From Oscillospiraceae bacterium (GTDB lineage Bacteria; Bacillota; Clostridia; Oscillospirales; Oscillospiraceae), in the NCBI GenBank assembly GCA_015067465.1, contig SVMK01000001.1, forward strand, positions 62,001 through 126,000: 64,000 bases of DNA, given 5' to 3'. Both the position numbers and the translations under genes were made by a program. Positions 31,654 to 41,147 of this stretch are shown here, in pieces (positions within the stretch are counted from its first letter, which is position 1; the number at the start of each line of letters is the position of its first letter). A model generated the notes under the pieces. That model made no database searches, had not been told where the DNA came from, and saw nothing but the letters and a program-made list of their open reading frames with translations.

Positions 31654-31771
31654 TTAACATAAGACGCAACCGGATTTTTAGGGAGTTCGGCGGCGCGTTG
31701 GTTCCTTTCCAATAAGAAGCAGGGAGTATGAAGCGTGATGCCCGGCAGGCGCGCCGGGCAGGAGGGAAGCC

Positions 31772-34492
31772 ATGAAAAAACAGCGTAGCCGGCTGATTGT
31801 TGCCGTGCTGATTGTGATAATCGGAATTGTTCTCGCAGCGGGTGAATTTGTTCCTCTGCGAGCATTGGCATATGCGGAAGCAGCCGCGCTTTTGATATAC
31901 GCGCTTTGGTCAGCGGGCTTTTGCGCGCCGGATGGGTGCGCTGCGCAGAAGCGGGTGGGTGAGGCGTCCGATGAATCGGCGCAGAACGATCAAACCACGC
32001 AGCTGTTTCAGAAAGCGATTTTGTCGCAGGCTTACAGCTACTACAAGGTGAATCTCACCAAAAATGAAATTGAGCCGCCCATCATCGAAACCGTGAACGG
32101 CGTTGCGCTGGATTATTCCGACAGATTCGGCCCCGAGCTGCCGCCTTATGACGAGATGCTTTCCATTGTGGCGCAGATGTATGTTTCGCCGGAACAACGT
32201 GCGGATTATCTGGAGCAGATGTCCGCCGCATACCTGATAAACCAGTTTCGCGAAGGCAATACCATGCCGGAATATGTTTGCTATCTCCATACCGACAAGC
32301 TCGGCTGGCACTACAGAAAATACGTCAACTATCTTTCCGAGGCGGCGACGACGGGCGATATTGTAGCCATGACGGTGGCCTATGATATCACGGAGAAAAC
32401 CGCGCAGGAAGAAGAGGCGGAGCGCAGGGAAACGGCACTGCTGGAAAGCACGCACGCCATTTATGCCTACAAAAATCTCAACGACGAGATCAATGCGCTG
32501 CTTGCCACATTGGTGAACTATTACGTCGCGGACAGAGCCTATATCGTTGAAATCAACCGCGGCCGCATGTCCGTTGACAACACTTATGAAGCCTGCCGGG
32601 AGGGCGTTGAGCCCCAGATCAGCCAGATGCAGCGGCTGCCCATCGCGGTGTTTGAGGGGATACTTGCCGATTTTGGAAAAAATTCCGTTTCGGTATTCAA
32701 TATGGAACGCAAATCTGCCTTTGATGAAGACAGCGTTGTTATCCTCGATGCCATGGGCATCACGAGCCTGCTTGCGATCCCCGTCAGCGAGGACGGAGAA
32801 CTTGTCGGCTTTATCGGTGTAGAAAACCCCACGCAGGCTACGCGCGATTTTGTGGTGCTTCGCACGGTGGAGTCTATCATCCACGGCAAAATTCTTCTGC
32901 GCCGCCAGAGCGATGAGGAGCATCTTGTTCTTGCCAAGATTACAAACAACATGGACGCTGTGTTTTTTGTAGACTTTGAAACGGACCGCATGACGGCATA
33001 CCGCGATCCGGCAGACAACGCCAAACGCTTTACAGAGCCGGGCGTTTACAGCAAAACGGTTGGTGATTATATTGAGGCATATGTGGACGAGAAAGACAAA
33101 GCATATGCCCGCCAATGCTGGGATCCGGACTATATCAAAAAGCAACTGGCACAGGACGAGGCCTTTTCCTTCAGCATTGCCGATACCTTTACCGAACGGC
33201 ATAAGAACATCACCGTTCATGTGATCAAGGCCAACGAAAGCGGCACGCAGGTTGTGATGACCGCGATTGACAACACCGAGCTGATTGAGCAGGAGCGTGC
33301 TGTGCAGGAGCAGCTACGCGTTGCCCGCAGTGAGGCCGAGGCGGCAAACCGCGCAAAAACGCTGTTTTTGTTCAATATGTCCCACGATTTGCGCACCCCC
33401 ATGAACGCGATCAAGGGGTTTACGGAGCTTGCTGAAAAATACACCGATGACCGCGAGCGGCTGCTGGACTGCCTGGCAAAGGTTCGCCTTTCCAGCGACC
33501 ATCTGATCACGCTGGTGAACAGCATCCTCGATCTGGCCCGCATCGAAACCGGACAAATTCGCCTTGAGCCGGTGCGTACGCAGCTGGAAGAGCAGGAACA
33601 ACTGATCGGTTCGCTGATTCAAAATGATATTGAGCAGAAGCATATTACCTACGAATATACCTCCAAAAACATCCGCGACCGCACTGTGGTGATCGACAAA
33701 AACCATGTCGATCAGGTGCTGATCAATATTCTGAATAATGCCATTAAGTTCACCCCGGCGGGGGGCACGATCACGCATGTTTTGGAGCAGACCGACGATT
33801 ATCCGGACGGGCGGCCGTGCTTTTGCCATACGATCACTGACACAGGCATCGGCATGAGCCGGGAATTTGCTTCCCGCATTTTCGAACGCTTTGCGCGCGA
33901 GCGAACTTCCACGGAAAGCGGAAAAAACGGCGTTGGACTCGGCATGTCCATTGCCAAAGAGCTGGTTGACTGTCTGGGCGGCACGATTGAAGTGGAAAGC
34001 GAGCCGGGCAGCGGCACAACGGTGCGCGTTTGGCTGCCTGCCGAGCGCTGCGGGGAATCCGCGGCACCGACGGAACCGGATGCTCTGACGCCCGCGGATT
34101 CCGGCGATGTTTCCCTGCACGGCAAGCGCGTTTTGATCGTTGAAGACAATGAACTGAACTTCGACATTGAATCGGATATCCTTTTGGATGAAGGCATGGC
34201 GGTTGACGGCGCGGTGGACGGCCGGCAGGCTGTTTGCCGGGTTCGAGATAAGGGCACGGACTATTATGACTATATCCTGATGGACATTCAGATGCCTGTG
34301 ATGGACGGATACGAAGCGACGAGAGAGATTCGTGCCATGCCGGGCGGAGAGAATATTCCCATTATTGCCGTTTCTGCCAACGCCTTTGAGGAAGACAGGC
34401 AAAAGTCGCTTGAGCACGGCATGAATGCGCATCTGGCCAAGCCTGTGGAAGCAGCCGCGATGATTAAAATGCTGCAGAAATACGCGCGATAA
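31772..34492 (+). CDS. Hybrid sensor histidine kinase (N-terminal TM, PAS-like, GAF, PAS-like, HisKA, HATPase, REC)
   Basis: Two N-terminal hydrophobic stretches; GAF-like SLLAIPVSEDGELVGFIGVENP; FLFNMSHDLRTPMNAIKGFTEL; GVGLGMSIAKELVDCLGG; YILMDIQMPVMDGYEAT. Confidence 0.92.
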   Translation: MKKQRSRLIVAVLIVIIGIVLAAGEFVPLRALAYAEAAALLIYALWSAGFCAPDGCAAQKRVGEASDESAQNDQTTQLFQKAILSQAYSYYKVNLTKNEIEPPIIETVNGVALDYSDRFGPELPPYDEMLSIVAQMYVSPEQRADYLEQMSAAYLINQFREGNTMPEYVCYLHTDKLGWHYRKYVNYLSEAATTGDIVAMTVAYDITEKTAQEEEAERRETALLESTHAIYAYKNLNDEINALLATLVNYYVADRAYIVEINRGRMSVDNTYEACREGVEPQISQMQRLPIAVFEGILADFGKNSVSVFNMERKSAFDEDSVVILDAMGITSLLAIPVSEDGELVGFIGVENPTQATRDFVVLRTVESIIHGKILLRRQSDEEHLVLAKITNNMDAVFFVDFETDRMTAYRDPADNAKRFTEPGVYSKTVGDYIEAYVDEKDKAYARQCWDPDYIKKQLAQDEAFSFSIADTFTERHKNITVHVIKANESGTQVVMTAIDNTELIEQERAVQEQLRVARSEAEAANRAKTLFLFNMSHDLRTPMNAIKGFTELAEKYTDDRERLLDCLAKVRLSSDHLITLVNSILDLARIETGQIRLEPVRTQLEEQEQLIGSLIQNDIEQKHITYEYTSKNIRDRTVVIDKNHVDQVLINILNNAIKFTPAGGTITHVLEQTDDYPDGRPCFCHTITDTGIGMSREFASRIFERFARERTSTESGKNGVGLGMSIAKELVDCLGGTIEVESEPGSGTTVRVWLPAERCGESAAPTEPDALTPADSGDVSLHGKRVLIVEDNELNFDIESDILLDEGMAVDGAVDGRQAVCRVRDKGTDYYDYILMDIQMPVMDGYEATREIRAMPGGENIPIIAVSANAFEEDRQKSLEHGMNAHLAKPVEAAAMIKMLQKYAR

Positions 34493-34511
34493 ACCCTGAA
34501 ACCATAAGAAA

Positions 34512-34548
34512 AACGAGGTATTTTCCCATGTCGGGAAAATACCTCGTT
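34512..34548. terminator. Terminator between convergent hybrid kinase and NSS transporter
   Basis: aacgaggtattttccc atgtc gggaaaatacctcgtt followed by gattttt; 16 bp stem. Confidence 0.82.
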
Positions 34549-34587
34549 GATTTTTGTTTTGATTCGGCGCAGGCAAGCGCCTTCGGT

Positions 34588-35931
34588 TCAGCCGATGCCG
34601 TCGAGCACGGCCCCGGCAATGAGCGCAAGGAGCGCCAGCGGGCAATAGACATATTTGCCCAGCGGATAAAACCATTTTCCGATTTTCTTCTCGCTGCCCA
34701 GATTGACATGCGATTCGGCAAAATCGCGTTCGCAAACCCAGAAAAACATAATTCCGGCGAGCAACGCACCCAGTGGGCAGATGTAGATGGAGATAATGTC
34801 CATCCATTCGGAGGTAATCGCCTGAATGCAGATGGCGATGGCGCCGCCAAAGAGAAGAATCAGCGCCGTTGCGGGCAGACGCTTGAAAAACAGGCGGTCC
34901 TGCATGAATGCAACGGAAACTTCGTAAAGATTGATGATGGAGGTGATACCGGCGAAGAGAACGCAGATGAAAAACACGACGCCGACGATGCGGCCAAGCG
35001 GCATGCCGTTGAGCACATTGACAAGATAGATAAACATCAATCCCGGGCCGCTGGTGTCGCAGCTGATGCCGCCGGCTGCCATGGCGGGCAGGATGACGAT
35101 GGCTGCAAGCGAAGCGGCGATCAGGTCAAACAGCGCCACGTAGCGTGCCGCTGTGGGGATGGATTCGCTGCGCCCGAGATAAGAGCCGTAGATGATCGAA
35201 CCGTTTCCGGCAACGCTCAGGGAGAAAAATGCCTGACCGAATGCGTAGAGCCAGACATTGGGGTCGGCGAGACCGGCAGGGTTGAGCGTGAAAATATACT
35301 TATAACCATTCACGGCGCCGGGGAGCAGGGCAATGTATACGGCGAGCACCACAAACAGGCAAAACAGCGTGGGGATCAAAACCTTGTTGACTTTCTCGAT
35401 GCCGCGGGAAACGCCCAGCACCATGATGACAAAGGTTACAACAATGGCAAGAACAATCCAGATGTTTGCACCCTGTGCGGAAGCGATGCGCTCAAAGCTG
35501 CCCACGATGGTGTCCATATTCTGCTGCATGGCAAACATCTCGCCGGAACAGGCGATGAAGGTGTAGCGGAAAACCCAGCCCATCACTACTGTGTAGCCGA
35601 TTGCAAGGCCAAGCGAACCGAGCACGGGGAGAACGCCGATCGCCTCGCCGATGTTGCGGTTGCCACGGCGCTCCGTGCACATACCGAACGCGCCGACGGG
35701 GCCTGCACCGGCAGCGCGGCCGAGCGTGAATTCTTCGATGACGCCCGTTCTGCTGAGGAGAAAGACGAAGATGATGTATGGGATGAGATAAGTCAGCCCG
35801 CCGTAACGCGAAACCATGATGGGAAAGCGCCAGATATTCCCCATGCCGACGGCTGAGCCGATGCTTGCCAGAATGAAGCCCCAGCGGCTTTTGAAATTTT
35901 CACGGTTGGAAGACGTACGGGTATCAGACAT
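34588..35931 (-). CDS. Neurotransmitter:sodium symporter (NSS/SNF) family transporter
   Basis: FKSRWGFILASIGSAVGMGNIWRFPIMVSRYGGLTYLIPYIIF: SNF family N-terminus; about 11-12 TM segments. Confidence 0.94.
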   Translation of the reverse strand: MSDTRTSSNRENFKSRWGFILASIGSAVGMGNIWRFPIMVSRYGGLTYLIPYIIFVFLLSRTGVIEEFTLGRAAGAGPVGAFGMCTERRGNRNIGEAIGVLPVLGSLGLAIGYTVVMGWVFRYTFIACSGEMFAMQQNMDTIVGSFERIASAQGANIWIVLAIVVTFVIMVLGVSRGIEKVNKVLIPTLFCLFVVLAVYIALLPGAVNGYKYIFTLNPAGLADPNVWLYAFGQAFFSLSVAGNGSIIYGSYLGRSESIPTAARYVALFDLIAASLAAIVILPAMAAGGISCDTSGPGLMFIYLVNVLNGMPLGRIVGVVFFICVLFAGITSIINLYEVSVAFMQDRLFFKRLPATALILLFGGAIAICIQAITSEWMDIISIYICPLGALLAGIMFFWVCERDFAESHVNLGSEKKIGKWFYPLGKYVYCPLALLALIAGAVLDGIG

Positions 35932-35973
35932 TTGCTGTGAAGCCTCCGATGTTGTTGTTTCGGTTTATGTGGT

Positions 35974-36005
35974 AAAAACAGCAGCGCTTTATGCGTACGC
36001 TGCTG
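35974..36005 (-). terminator. Intrinsic terminator downstream of the LRR gene
   Basis: Minus strand CAGCAGCG tacgcataaag CGCTGCTG TTTTT. Confidence 0.7.
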
Positions 36006-36021
36006 CGGACTGCGGGCCGAT

Positions 36022-36663
36022 TCAGGCTTTCATTGCGTCCGTAAGGTCTTTGTTGCCGGTGGCGGAAATGTGCTCTATGCGCGCGCCGCCGCGCACATCG
36101 ACCTTGGTGAGATCATCGCATTTGAGAAATGCGTTTGCGCCGACACACTGGCAGTCTTTCAGTTCAAGCTTGATGAGGTTTTTGCATTCCGCGAAACAGT
36201 TGGGTGCGAGCACTTCGCTGCGGACGGATGCTTTCATCAGATCCCGGCAATCGCTGAATGCGAAAGCGCCGATATAGCAGAGATGATCGTTGTCAATGAG
36301 ATCAAGATGGGTGAACCCGGTATTTGAAAAGGCGTTTTCGCCGATAAAGTTGAGCGGTGCAGCGGCGAAGTCGAAGTTGTCCAGTGCGGTGCAGCCCTGA
36401 AAAGCGCGCTCCATAATGGCGGTTAATTCGCAGTTTCCGCCTTTGGAAGGCGCAAAATAAACCTTTCTTAGATGCCCGCAATCACGAAAACAGTCACGGT
36501 CGATCAGAAAAACCGATGCGGGAATGGAAAGCTCAACGATTTTACTGTTGATTCCGATGATATTGAATTTGTTCAGACTACCACGATGCAAAACCGTGAT
36601 TCCTTCGGGGAAGACTTCTTTTCTTCCGTCGTCCAGCAGGACAAATCCTCGCGTATCTTCCAT
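36022..36663 (-). CDS. Small leucine-rich-repeat protein (LRR_5 / BspA-like), no signal peptide
   Basis: MEDTRGFVLLDDGRKEVFPEGITVLHRGSL..; repeats such as IGENAFSNTGFTHLDLIDNDHLCYIGAFAFSDCRDLMKASV..CFAECKNLIKLELKDCQCVGANAFLKCDDLTKVDV. Confidence 0.82.
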   Translation of the reverse strand: MEDTRGFVLLDDGRKEVFPEGITVLHRGSLNKFNIIGINSKIVELSIPASVFLIDRDCFRDCGHLRKVYFAPSKGGNCELTAIMERAFQGCTALDNFDFAAAPLNFIGENAFSNTGFTHLDLIDNDHLCYIGAFAFSDCRDLMKASVRSEVLAPNCFAECKNLIKLELKDCQCVGANAFLKCDDLTKVDVRGGARIEHISATGNKDLTDAMKA

Positions 36664-36791
36664 CGGCTGATTCTCCTTACATAGAAATACATGGGCATAC
36701 CTGTGGCATATTATACGGGAATATGATGCAAAGCGCAAGGGCATTTGGCTGAAAAAATGGCAAAATACAACAAGATTAACAAAAGACGACG

Positions 36792-36825
36792 GCGGGAGAA
36801 GCGAGCATCTGCTTGCTTCTCCCGC
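36792..36825 (-). terminator. Stem-loop downstream of the thioesterase gene
   Basis: gcgggagaagcgagcatctgcttgcttctcccgc, near-perfect inverted repeat just beyond the minus-strand stop at 36859. Confidence 0.6.
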
Positions 36826-36858
36826 TGCGGCAGTAATTGCATGCATCAGATTTTTCGA

Positions 36859-37275
36859 TCAGCGCGGCTCAACAAGGCTGCGCAGGGCAAGGTCAAAGTC
36901 CGGGTGGGTACGCTTCACTGCGATCGGCTTGCCGGACTGATTGATGAAGCAGTGGGTGGATTTTGCGGTCATCACCTCATTGCCGGTGGCGGTGTCGGTC
37001 ATGCGGTAAACCATCACAAGCTTCACGCCGGAGTATGATTCCAGCGCGATATCGATGCGAATTTCGTCATCAAAGGTTGTGGTGCGCAGATAGCGGCATT
37101 CCAGCGAAACAACCGGGGAGGCGATGCCGCTGTCTTCCAGAATGCGCATGCCGAAGCCAACGCTGCTGAGAAAGTCCATGCGTGCTTCTTCCATCCAGCG
37201 AACATAGTTGGAATGATGCGTGATGCCCATTTTATCGGTTTCGTAATATTTCACCTTGTGAATATAAGAATGCAT
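36859..37275 (-). CDS. Acyl-CoA thioesterase, YbgC/FcbC 4HBT (hotdog) family
   Basis: MHSYIHKVKYYETDKMGITHHSNYVRWMEEARMDFLSSVGFG: 4HBT signature. Confidence 0.92.
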   Translation of the reverse strand: MHSYIHKVKYYETDKMGITHHSNYVRWMEEARMDFLSSVGFGMRILEDSGIASPVVSLECRYLRTTTFDDEIRIDIALESYSGVKLVMVYRMTDTATGNEVMTAKSTHCFINQSGKPIAVKRTHPDFDLALRSLVEPR

Positions 37276-37279
37276 GGTG

Positions 37280-39292
37280 TCACTCCTCGTTGTTGTACAT
37301 CGATCCGCAAAGCTCTGCCAGGGTGGTTTCGCCCCAGCTGTAGTTGGTGAGGTAGCTGCCCTTGAACAGATTGGCGTATTCCTGCTTGTCGGACAGATAG
37401 TTGTAAAGATCGCAATCAATGCGCTCCGGCACGATGCGTCGGTTTCCGTCCACGGACTCCACAACATCGGAAATGCCGTATTCCTCCAGCGTGTTTTTCA
37501 GGCGCAGCGCAACTTTGCGGTAGCGTGCAAGCGTGACGGTGTTCACGGTTTCGTCTTCCCAGAGGTAGCCGATTGCCTCCTGCGAGGAAACAAAGCCGCC
37601 CTTGCGGTCAACCAGAATGGCAAACAGCTCCTGCGCCTTCTTGTTGCGGAAGGAAATGGGCTGGTCGCCGACAAAAACATCAAAATAACCGAAGGTTCTG
37701 ACCGATACCGTGCGGTTTTCCGTCAGGGATTTTTTTGCCGGAGAGAGCGTGGATTCAACATTATAGAGCATGATGTATCGCGGTGCATTTCCGGGCGTTT
37801 TCTGAGAACAGATGGCTTTGATGCTCCGCTCACACTCACTGTGGAGGTCGTAGTAGGTAAACTGTGCCTCGCCGGTGCGAAGCAGCTCTGTGAAGTCTTC
37901 ATAAGAGGTGTCGCTTTGGCGGACAAATTCACGCAGCGGCGTTGTTTTATCCATGAGTGGCAGCCATTCGTCTTTGGAGTAGCCGAAAAATTCGCAGATG
38001 TTGTCGCTTAAATACAGCGGCGTAACCAGTCCGTCTGGCGTAACTTCAAATGCGGCGATGCCGTCCGTGAAGCGCTCAAACATTTCCTTCATGTTCTGCT
38101 TGAGCGAAGCGTTTTCGTCCGCGAGCGCGGCATGGTCGCTTTGCTTTGCCATAGGGCGGCAGCAAAACAGACTCACCGCGTCGTCCATGCGCAGGAAGAT
38201 TCCACTGTATGCTTTCATCTCGCCGGAGGAAGAGCGGGCGGTATAAGTGATCGTGGGCGGCTTTTCGCCCGGGACAAACAGACGGCGGAGATAGAAGTCC
38301 TTGAAAAACTTATGAACGCGCTCACGATCTTCTTCCGCAACGGACGCGTCAAGCCACTGCTGCGTTGCGTCCTCCATCTGCATGGAAATGTTTTGCAGAT
38401 GCTTGAAAACGGGGGAGTTTTCCGCATAAAGGCACTTGAGCGTGTTGTTGGACAGATCATACTCGAAAATCTTGTCGTAAACATCCGTGAGCGCCTGGAT
38501 GTATTTTTGATTTTCCCTGTTTTGCCGGCTGCGGTAGCGTTCGGTGATGTCCATGCAGGCGCTTTGAAACTCTTCTTCGCCGTTTTCGTTGACGTGCTTG
38601 ATTACCCAGCCGAACACGTGCGCACGTGTTCCGTCGCAGCGCAAAAGCGTCATGTCGCCGGCAAGGGGCGCGTCTGCTGTGTAAACGCGGTTGAGGTATT
38701 TTGCGAAGTGGCGGCGCTCTTCCATGGGCACCATCAGAAAGATGTTGTCTTTATACATCTCCAGATAGTCCAGCTCGCCGGTTTGGCTTTCTTTCGGAAA
38801 GCGCAGAATGTCCTGCATCTGCTGGTTGATGTAGGTTACCCGCGGCTGCTTTTCGCAGGTGTAGCGAAGAAAGCCGCAGGGGATTGTTTCGTTCAGAAAA
38901 TGAAGATCCTCGTTTTCCTTCTTCAGTGCAGAGATGTCGCTCAGCGAGGAAACGGCGATCATGGTGCCGTCTTCCGCTTTTTTCGAGTCGGCAGTGTCGC
39001 GCACGAAGATGGTTTTGCCGGAAGCGCAGATCAGGCGGTATTCCGCGTTTTGCTGACCTTCACGGCTTGCAAGCGAGGCGAGAAATGCTTCGAATATGCT
39101 TCTGTCGGCAGGGTGAACTTTGCTGAGGTATAGATCTTCCGCATCGCTGAGCAGTTCTGCTTTTGTGCAGCCGAGCATATCGCACAGCGACTGTCCCACC
39201 GAGCGAAGCCGGTAGGGCGGATTGAGGCTATATGTATGAAATCCGCAGATATGATCTGTCAACAGAGTTTCCGGGATTTGCGTATTGTTCAT
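37280..39292 (-). CDS. PAS-repeat signalling protein with C-terminal SARP/winged-helix-like DNA-binding domain
   Basis: Several PAS-like segments (e.g. MLGCTKAELLSDAEDLYLSKVHPADR; ICEFFGYSKDEW) then VRTFGYFDVFVGDQPISFRNKKAQELFAILVDRKGGFVSSQEAIGYLWEDETVNTVTLARYRKVALRLKNTLEEYGISDVVESVDGNRRI, typical transcriptional-activator wHTH. No kinase domain. Confidence 0.82.
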   Translation of the reverse strand: MNNTQIPETLLTDHICGFHTYSLNPPYRLRSVGQSLCDMLGCTKAELLSDAEDLYLSKVHPADRSIFEAFLASLASREGQQNAEYRLICASGKTIFVRDTADSKKAEDGTMIAVSSLSDISALKKENEDLHFLNETIPCGFLRYTCEKQPRVTYINQQMQDILRFPKESQTGELDYLEMYKDNIFLMVPMEERRHFAKYLNRVYTADAPLAGDMTLLRCDGTRAHVFGWVIKHVNENGEEEFQSACMDITERYRSRQNRENQKYIQALTDVYDKIFEYDLSNNTLKCLYAENSPVFKHLQNISMQMEDATQQWLDASVAEEDRERVHKFFKDFYLRRLFVPGEKPPTITYTARSSSGEMKAYSGIFLRMDDAVSLFCCRPMAKQSDHAALADENASLKQNMKEMFERFTDGIAAFEVTPDGLVTPLYLSDNICEFFGYSKDEWLPLMDKTTPLREFVRQSDTSYEDFTELLRTGEAQFTYYDLHSECERSIKAICSQKTPGNAPRYIMLYNVESTLSPAKKSLTENRTVSVRTFGYFDVFVGDQPISFRNKKAQELFAILVDRKGGFVSSQEAIGYLWEDETVNTVTLARYRKVALRLKNTLEEYGISDVVESVDGNRRIVPERIDCDLYNYLSDKQEYANLFKGSYLTNYSWGETTLAELCGSMYNNEE

Positions 39293-39330
39293 ATGTTTGC
39301 TCCTTTATGGCGGGGGTCCGGCACCATACA

Positions 39331-39346
39331 TGTTGAGAGTTCAACA
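39331..39346. promoter_or_regulatory. Inverted repeat TGTTGA-gagt-TCAACA, candidate operator of the PAS-SARP gene
   Basis: 6-4-6 perfect inverted repeat at the predicted +1 of the minus-strand promoter. Confidence 0.5.
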
Positions 39347-39352
39347 AACGAT

Positions 39353-39381
39353 AGTCTAACACATTTTTGCCGCAGATTCAA
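39353..39381 (-). promoter_or_regulatory. Sigma70-type promoter for PAS-SARP / thioesterase genes
   Basis: Minus strand TTGAAT - 17 bp - TAGACT. Confidence 0.55.
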
Positions 39382-39457
39382 CATGGCGTGTGCGACAAAA
39401 AATTCATGAGTGTGGCTGCGAGGTGCCGCCAAAGGGAATGAATATTTCTGCGTTTTA

Positions 39458-39499
39458 CGCATCATGCCGCGCCGGAAACGGTCCGACGGGCATGATGCG
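39458..39499 (-). terminator. Stem-loop downstream of the FAS/acyl-CoA ligase operon
   Basis: cgcatcatgcc ... ggcatgatgcg; weak U-tract. Confidence 0.5.
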
Positions 39500-39515
39500 G
39501 GGGGGCGTGCGCCGA

Positions 39516-41147
39516 TCAAACGCAGCGCAGCACGTTTTTGCGGACTTTGCCGCTGATGGTTTTGGGCAATTCTTCCACAAATTCGATGATACGGATCCAT
39601 TTATACTCTGCCAGCTTCTTGTTGCAGCTGTCCTTGAGTTCAAATTCCAGTTCTTTTGTGGGTGCGTAGCCGCTGCCGAGCACAACCACGGCTTTGATTG
39701 CCTGCCCGCGCAGTGCGTCCGGCACGCCGACAACGCTGCATTCCAAAACGGCGGGATGCTCCATCAAAACATTTTCAACCTCGTACGGGCCAATGCGGAA
39801 GCCGCCGGTTTTGATGATGTCGTCAAAGCGGCCGTGAAACCAGTAGTGACCGCTCTCGTCCATATAAGCTGCGTCGCCTGTGTGGTAAACGCCGCCGCGC
39901 CAGACATGACGATACTGCTCGTCGTTGTCGAGATACCCGCAGAAGATGCCGGGCTGAATGCCGTTTTCCGGCGGAATGATCACAACTTCGCCAACCTCGC
40001 CGACGGCGACGGCCTCGCCGTTTTTGCCGCGCAAGGCAATGTTGTAAAACGGCGAAACCGTGCCCATGGAGCCTTCTACGGGAACAGTGCCACGGAAATT
40101 TGCCATCAGCAGCGTGGTTTCGGTTTGCCCGTAACCTTCGCGCAGCTTCAGCCCGGTGCACTCTTCGAATTTGCGGAATACCTCGGGCGCGAGCATCTCA
40201 CCGGCCGTGGTGACCTGCCTGAGCGTGGGCATATCGGGAATCCCCTTGCGCACAAGATAGCGGTAAACCGTGGGCGGTGCGCAGAAAGACGTTACGCCGT
40301 AGCGGTTGATGACGGAGGTGAGCTGCTTCGGATCAAAATTATCGAAATCGTAAACCATCACGGCGCTGCCGACCAGCCACTGGCCGTACAGCTTGCCCCA
40401 GGAGGCCTTGGCCCAGCCGGTTTCGGACACGGTGAAGTGCAGGCCGTTGTCTTCTGCGCAGTGCCAGTATTTGGCGGTTACAATATGCGCGAGGGGGTAG
40501 GTGTGGTTGTGGATGACGCCTTTTGGATAACCGGTGGTGCCGGAGGTGAAATAGAGCATGAGCGGGTCGGTTGCCCGGGTTTGGACACGCTCGAAGCGGT
40601 CATCGGCTGCGTTCATAGCGGTGGTGAGATTTTCAAAACCGTCCGTATCGTGCTGCACGCACCAGAGCTTCGGCGCGATGTGCAGCTCGTTGAGTGCAGC
40701 GAGAAGCTTTTCGGGAACGTCGTTTTGCGTGGTGCAAACAACGGCTTTCGCCCGCGCAGCTTTCAGGCGGTAAACAAAGTCGCTGACGGTGAGCATATGG
40801 GTGGCAGGAATCATCACCGCGCCCAGCTTGTGCAGCGCGATGGCGGCAAACCAGTATTCGTAGTGGCGCTTGAGAATCAGCATAACCCTGTCGCCCCGCC
40901 CGATGCCGGAAGCGGCGAACACGTTTGCCATCTTGTTGCTGAATCGGCGGATATCCTCAAAACTGAATATATGCTCTTCGTTTTCCACGTTGCACCATAC
41001 CAGCGCCCGTTTCTCCGGCGTTTCCGCGGCAATCGCATCCACAACATCGTAGCCGAAGTTGAAGTTTTCAGGATATACGGGCGTCAGGCTTTTCAGCGTG
41101 CCGTCGTCATGGAATTGTTCTGTGCAGAATTTTTTGTATATACTCAT
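39516..41147 (-). CDS. AMP-binding acyl-CoA synthetase (acetyl/medium-chain acyl-CoA ligase type)
   Basis: [84 protein letters not shown]. Confidence 0.93.
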   Translation of the reverse strand: MSIYKKFCTEQFHDDGTLKSLTPVYPENFNFGYDVVDAIAAETPEKRALVWCNVENEEHIFSFEDIRRFSNKMANVFAASGIGRGDRVMLILKRHYEYWFAAIALHKLGAVMIPATHMLTVSDFVYRLKAARAKAVVCTTQNDVPEKLLAALNELHIAPKLWCVQHDTDGFENLTTAMNAADDRFERVQTRATDPLMLYFTSGTTGYPKGVIHNHTYPLAHIVTAKYWHCAEDNGLHFTVSETGWAKASWGKLYGQWLVGSAVMVYDFDNFDPKQLTSVINRYGVTSFCAPPTVYRYLVRKGIPDMPTLRQVTTAGEMLAPEVFRKFEECTGLKLREGYGQTETTLLMANFRGTVPVEGSMGTVSPFYNIALRGKNGEAVAVGEVGEVVIIPPENGIQPGIFCGYLDNDEQYRHVWRGGVYHTGDAAYMDESGHYWFHGRFDDIIKTGGFRIGPYEVENVLMEHPAVLECSVVGVPDALRGQAIKAVVVLGSGYAPTKELEFELKDSCNKKLAEYKWIRIIEFVEELPKTISGKVRKNVLRCV

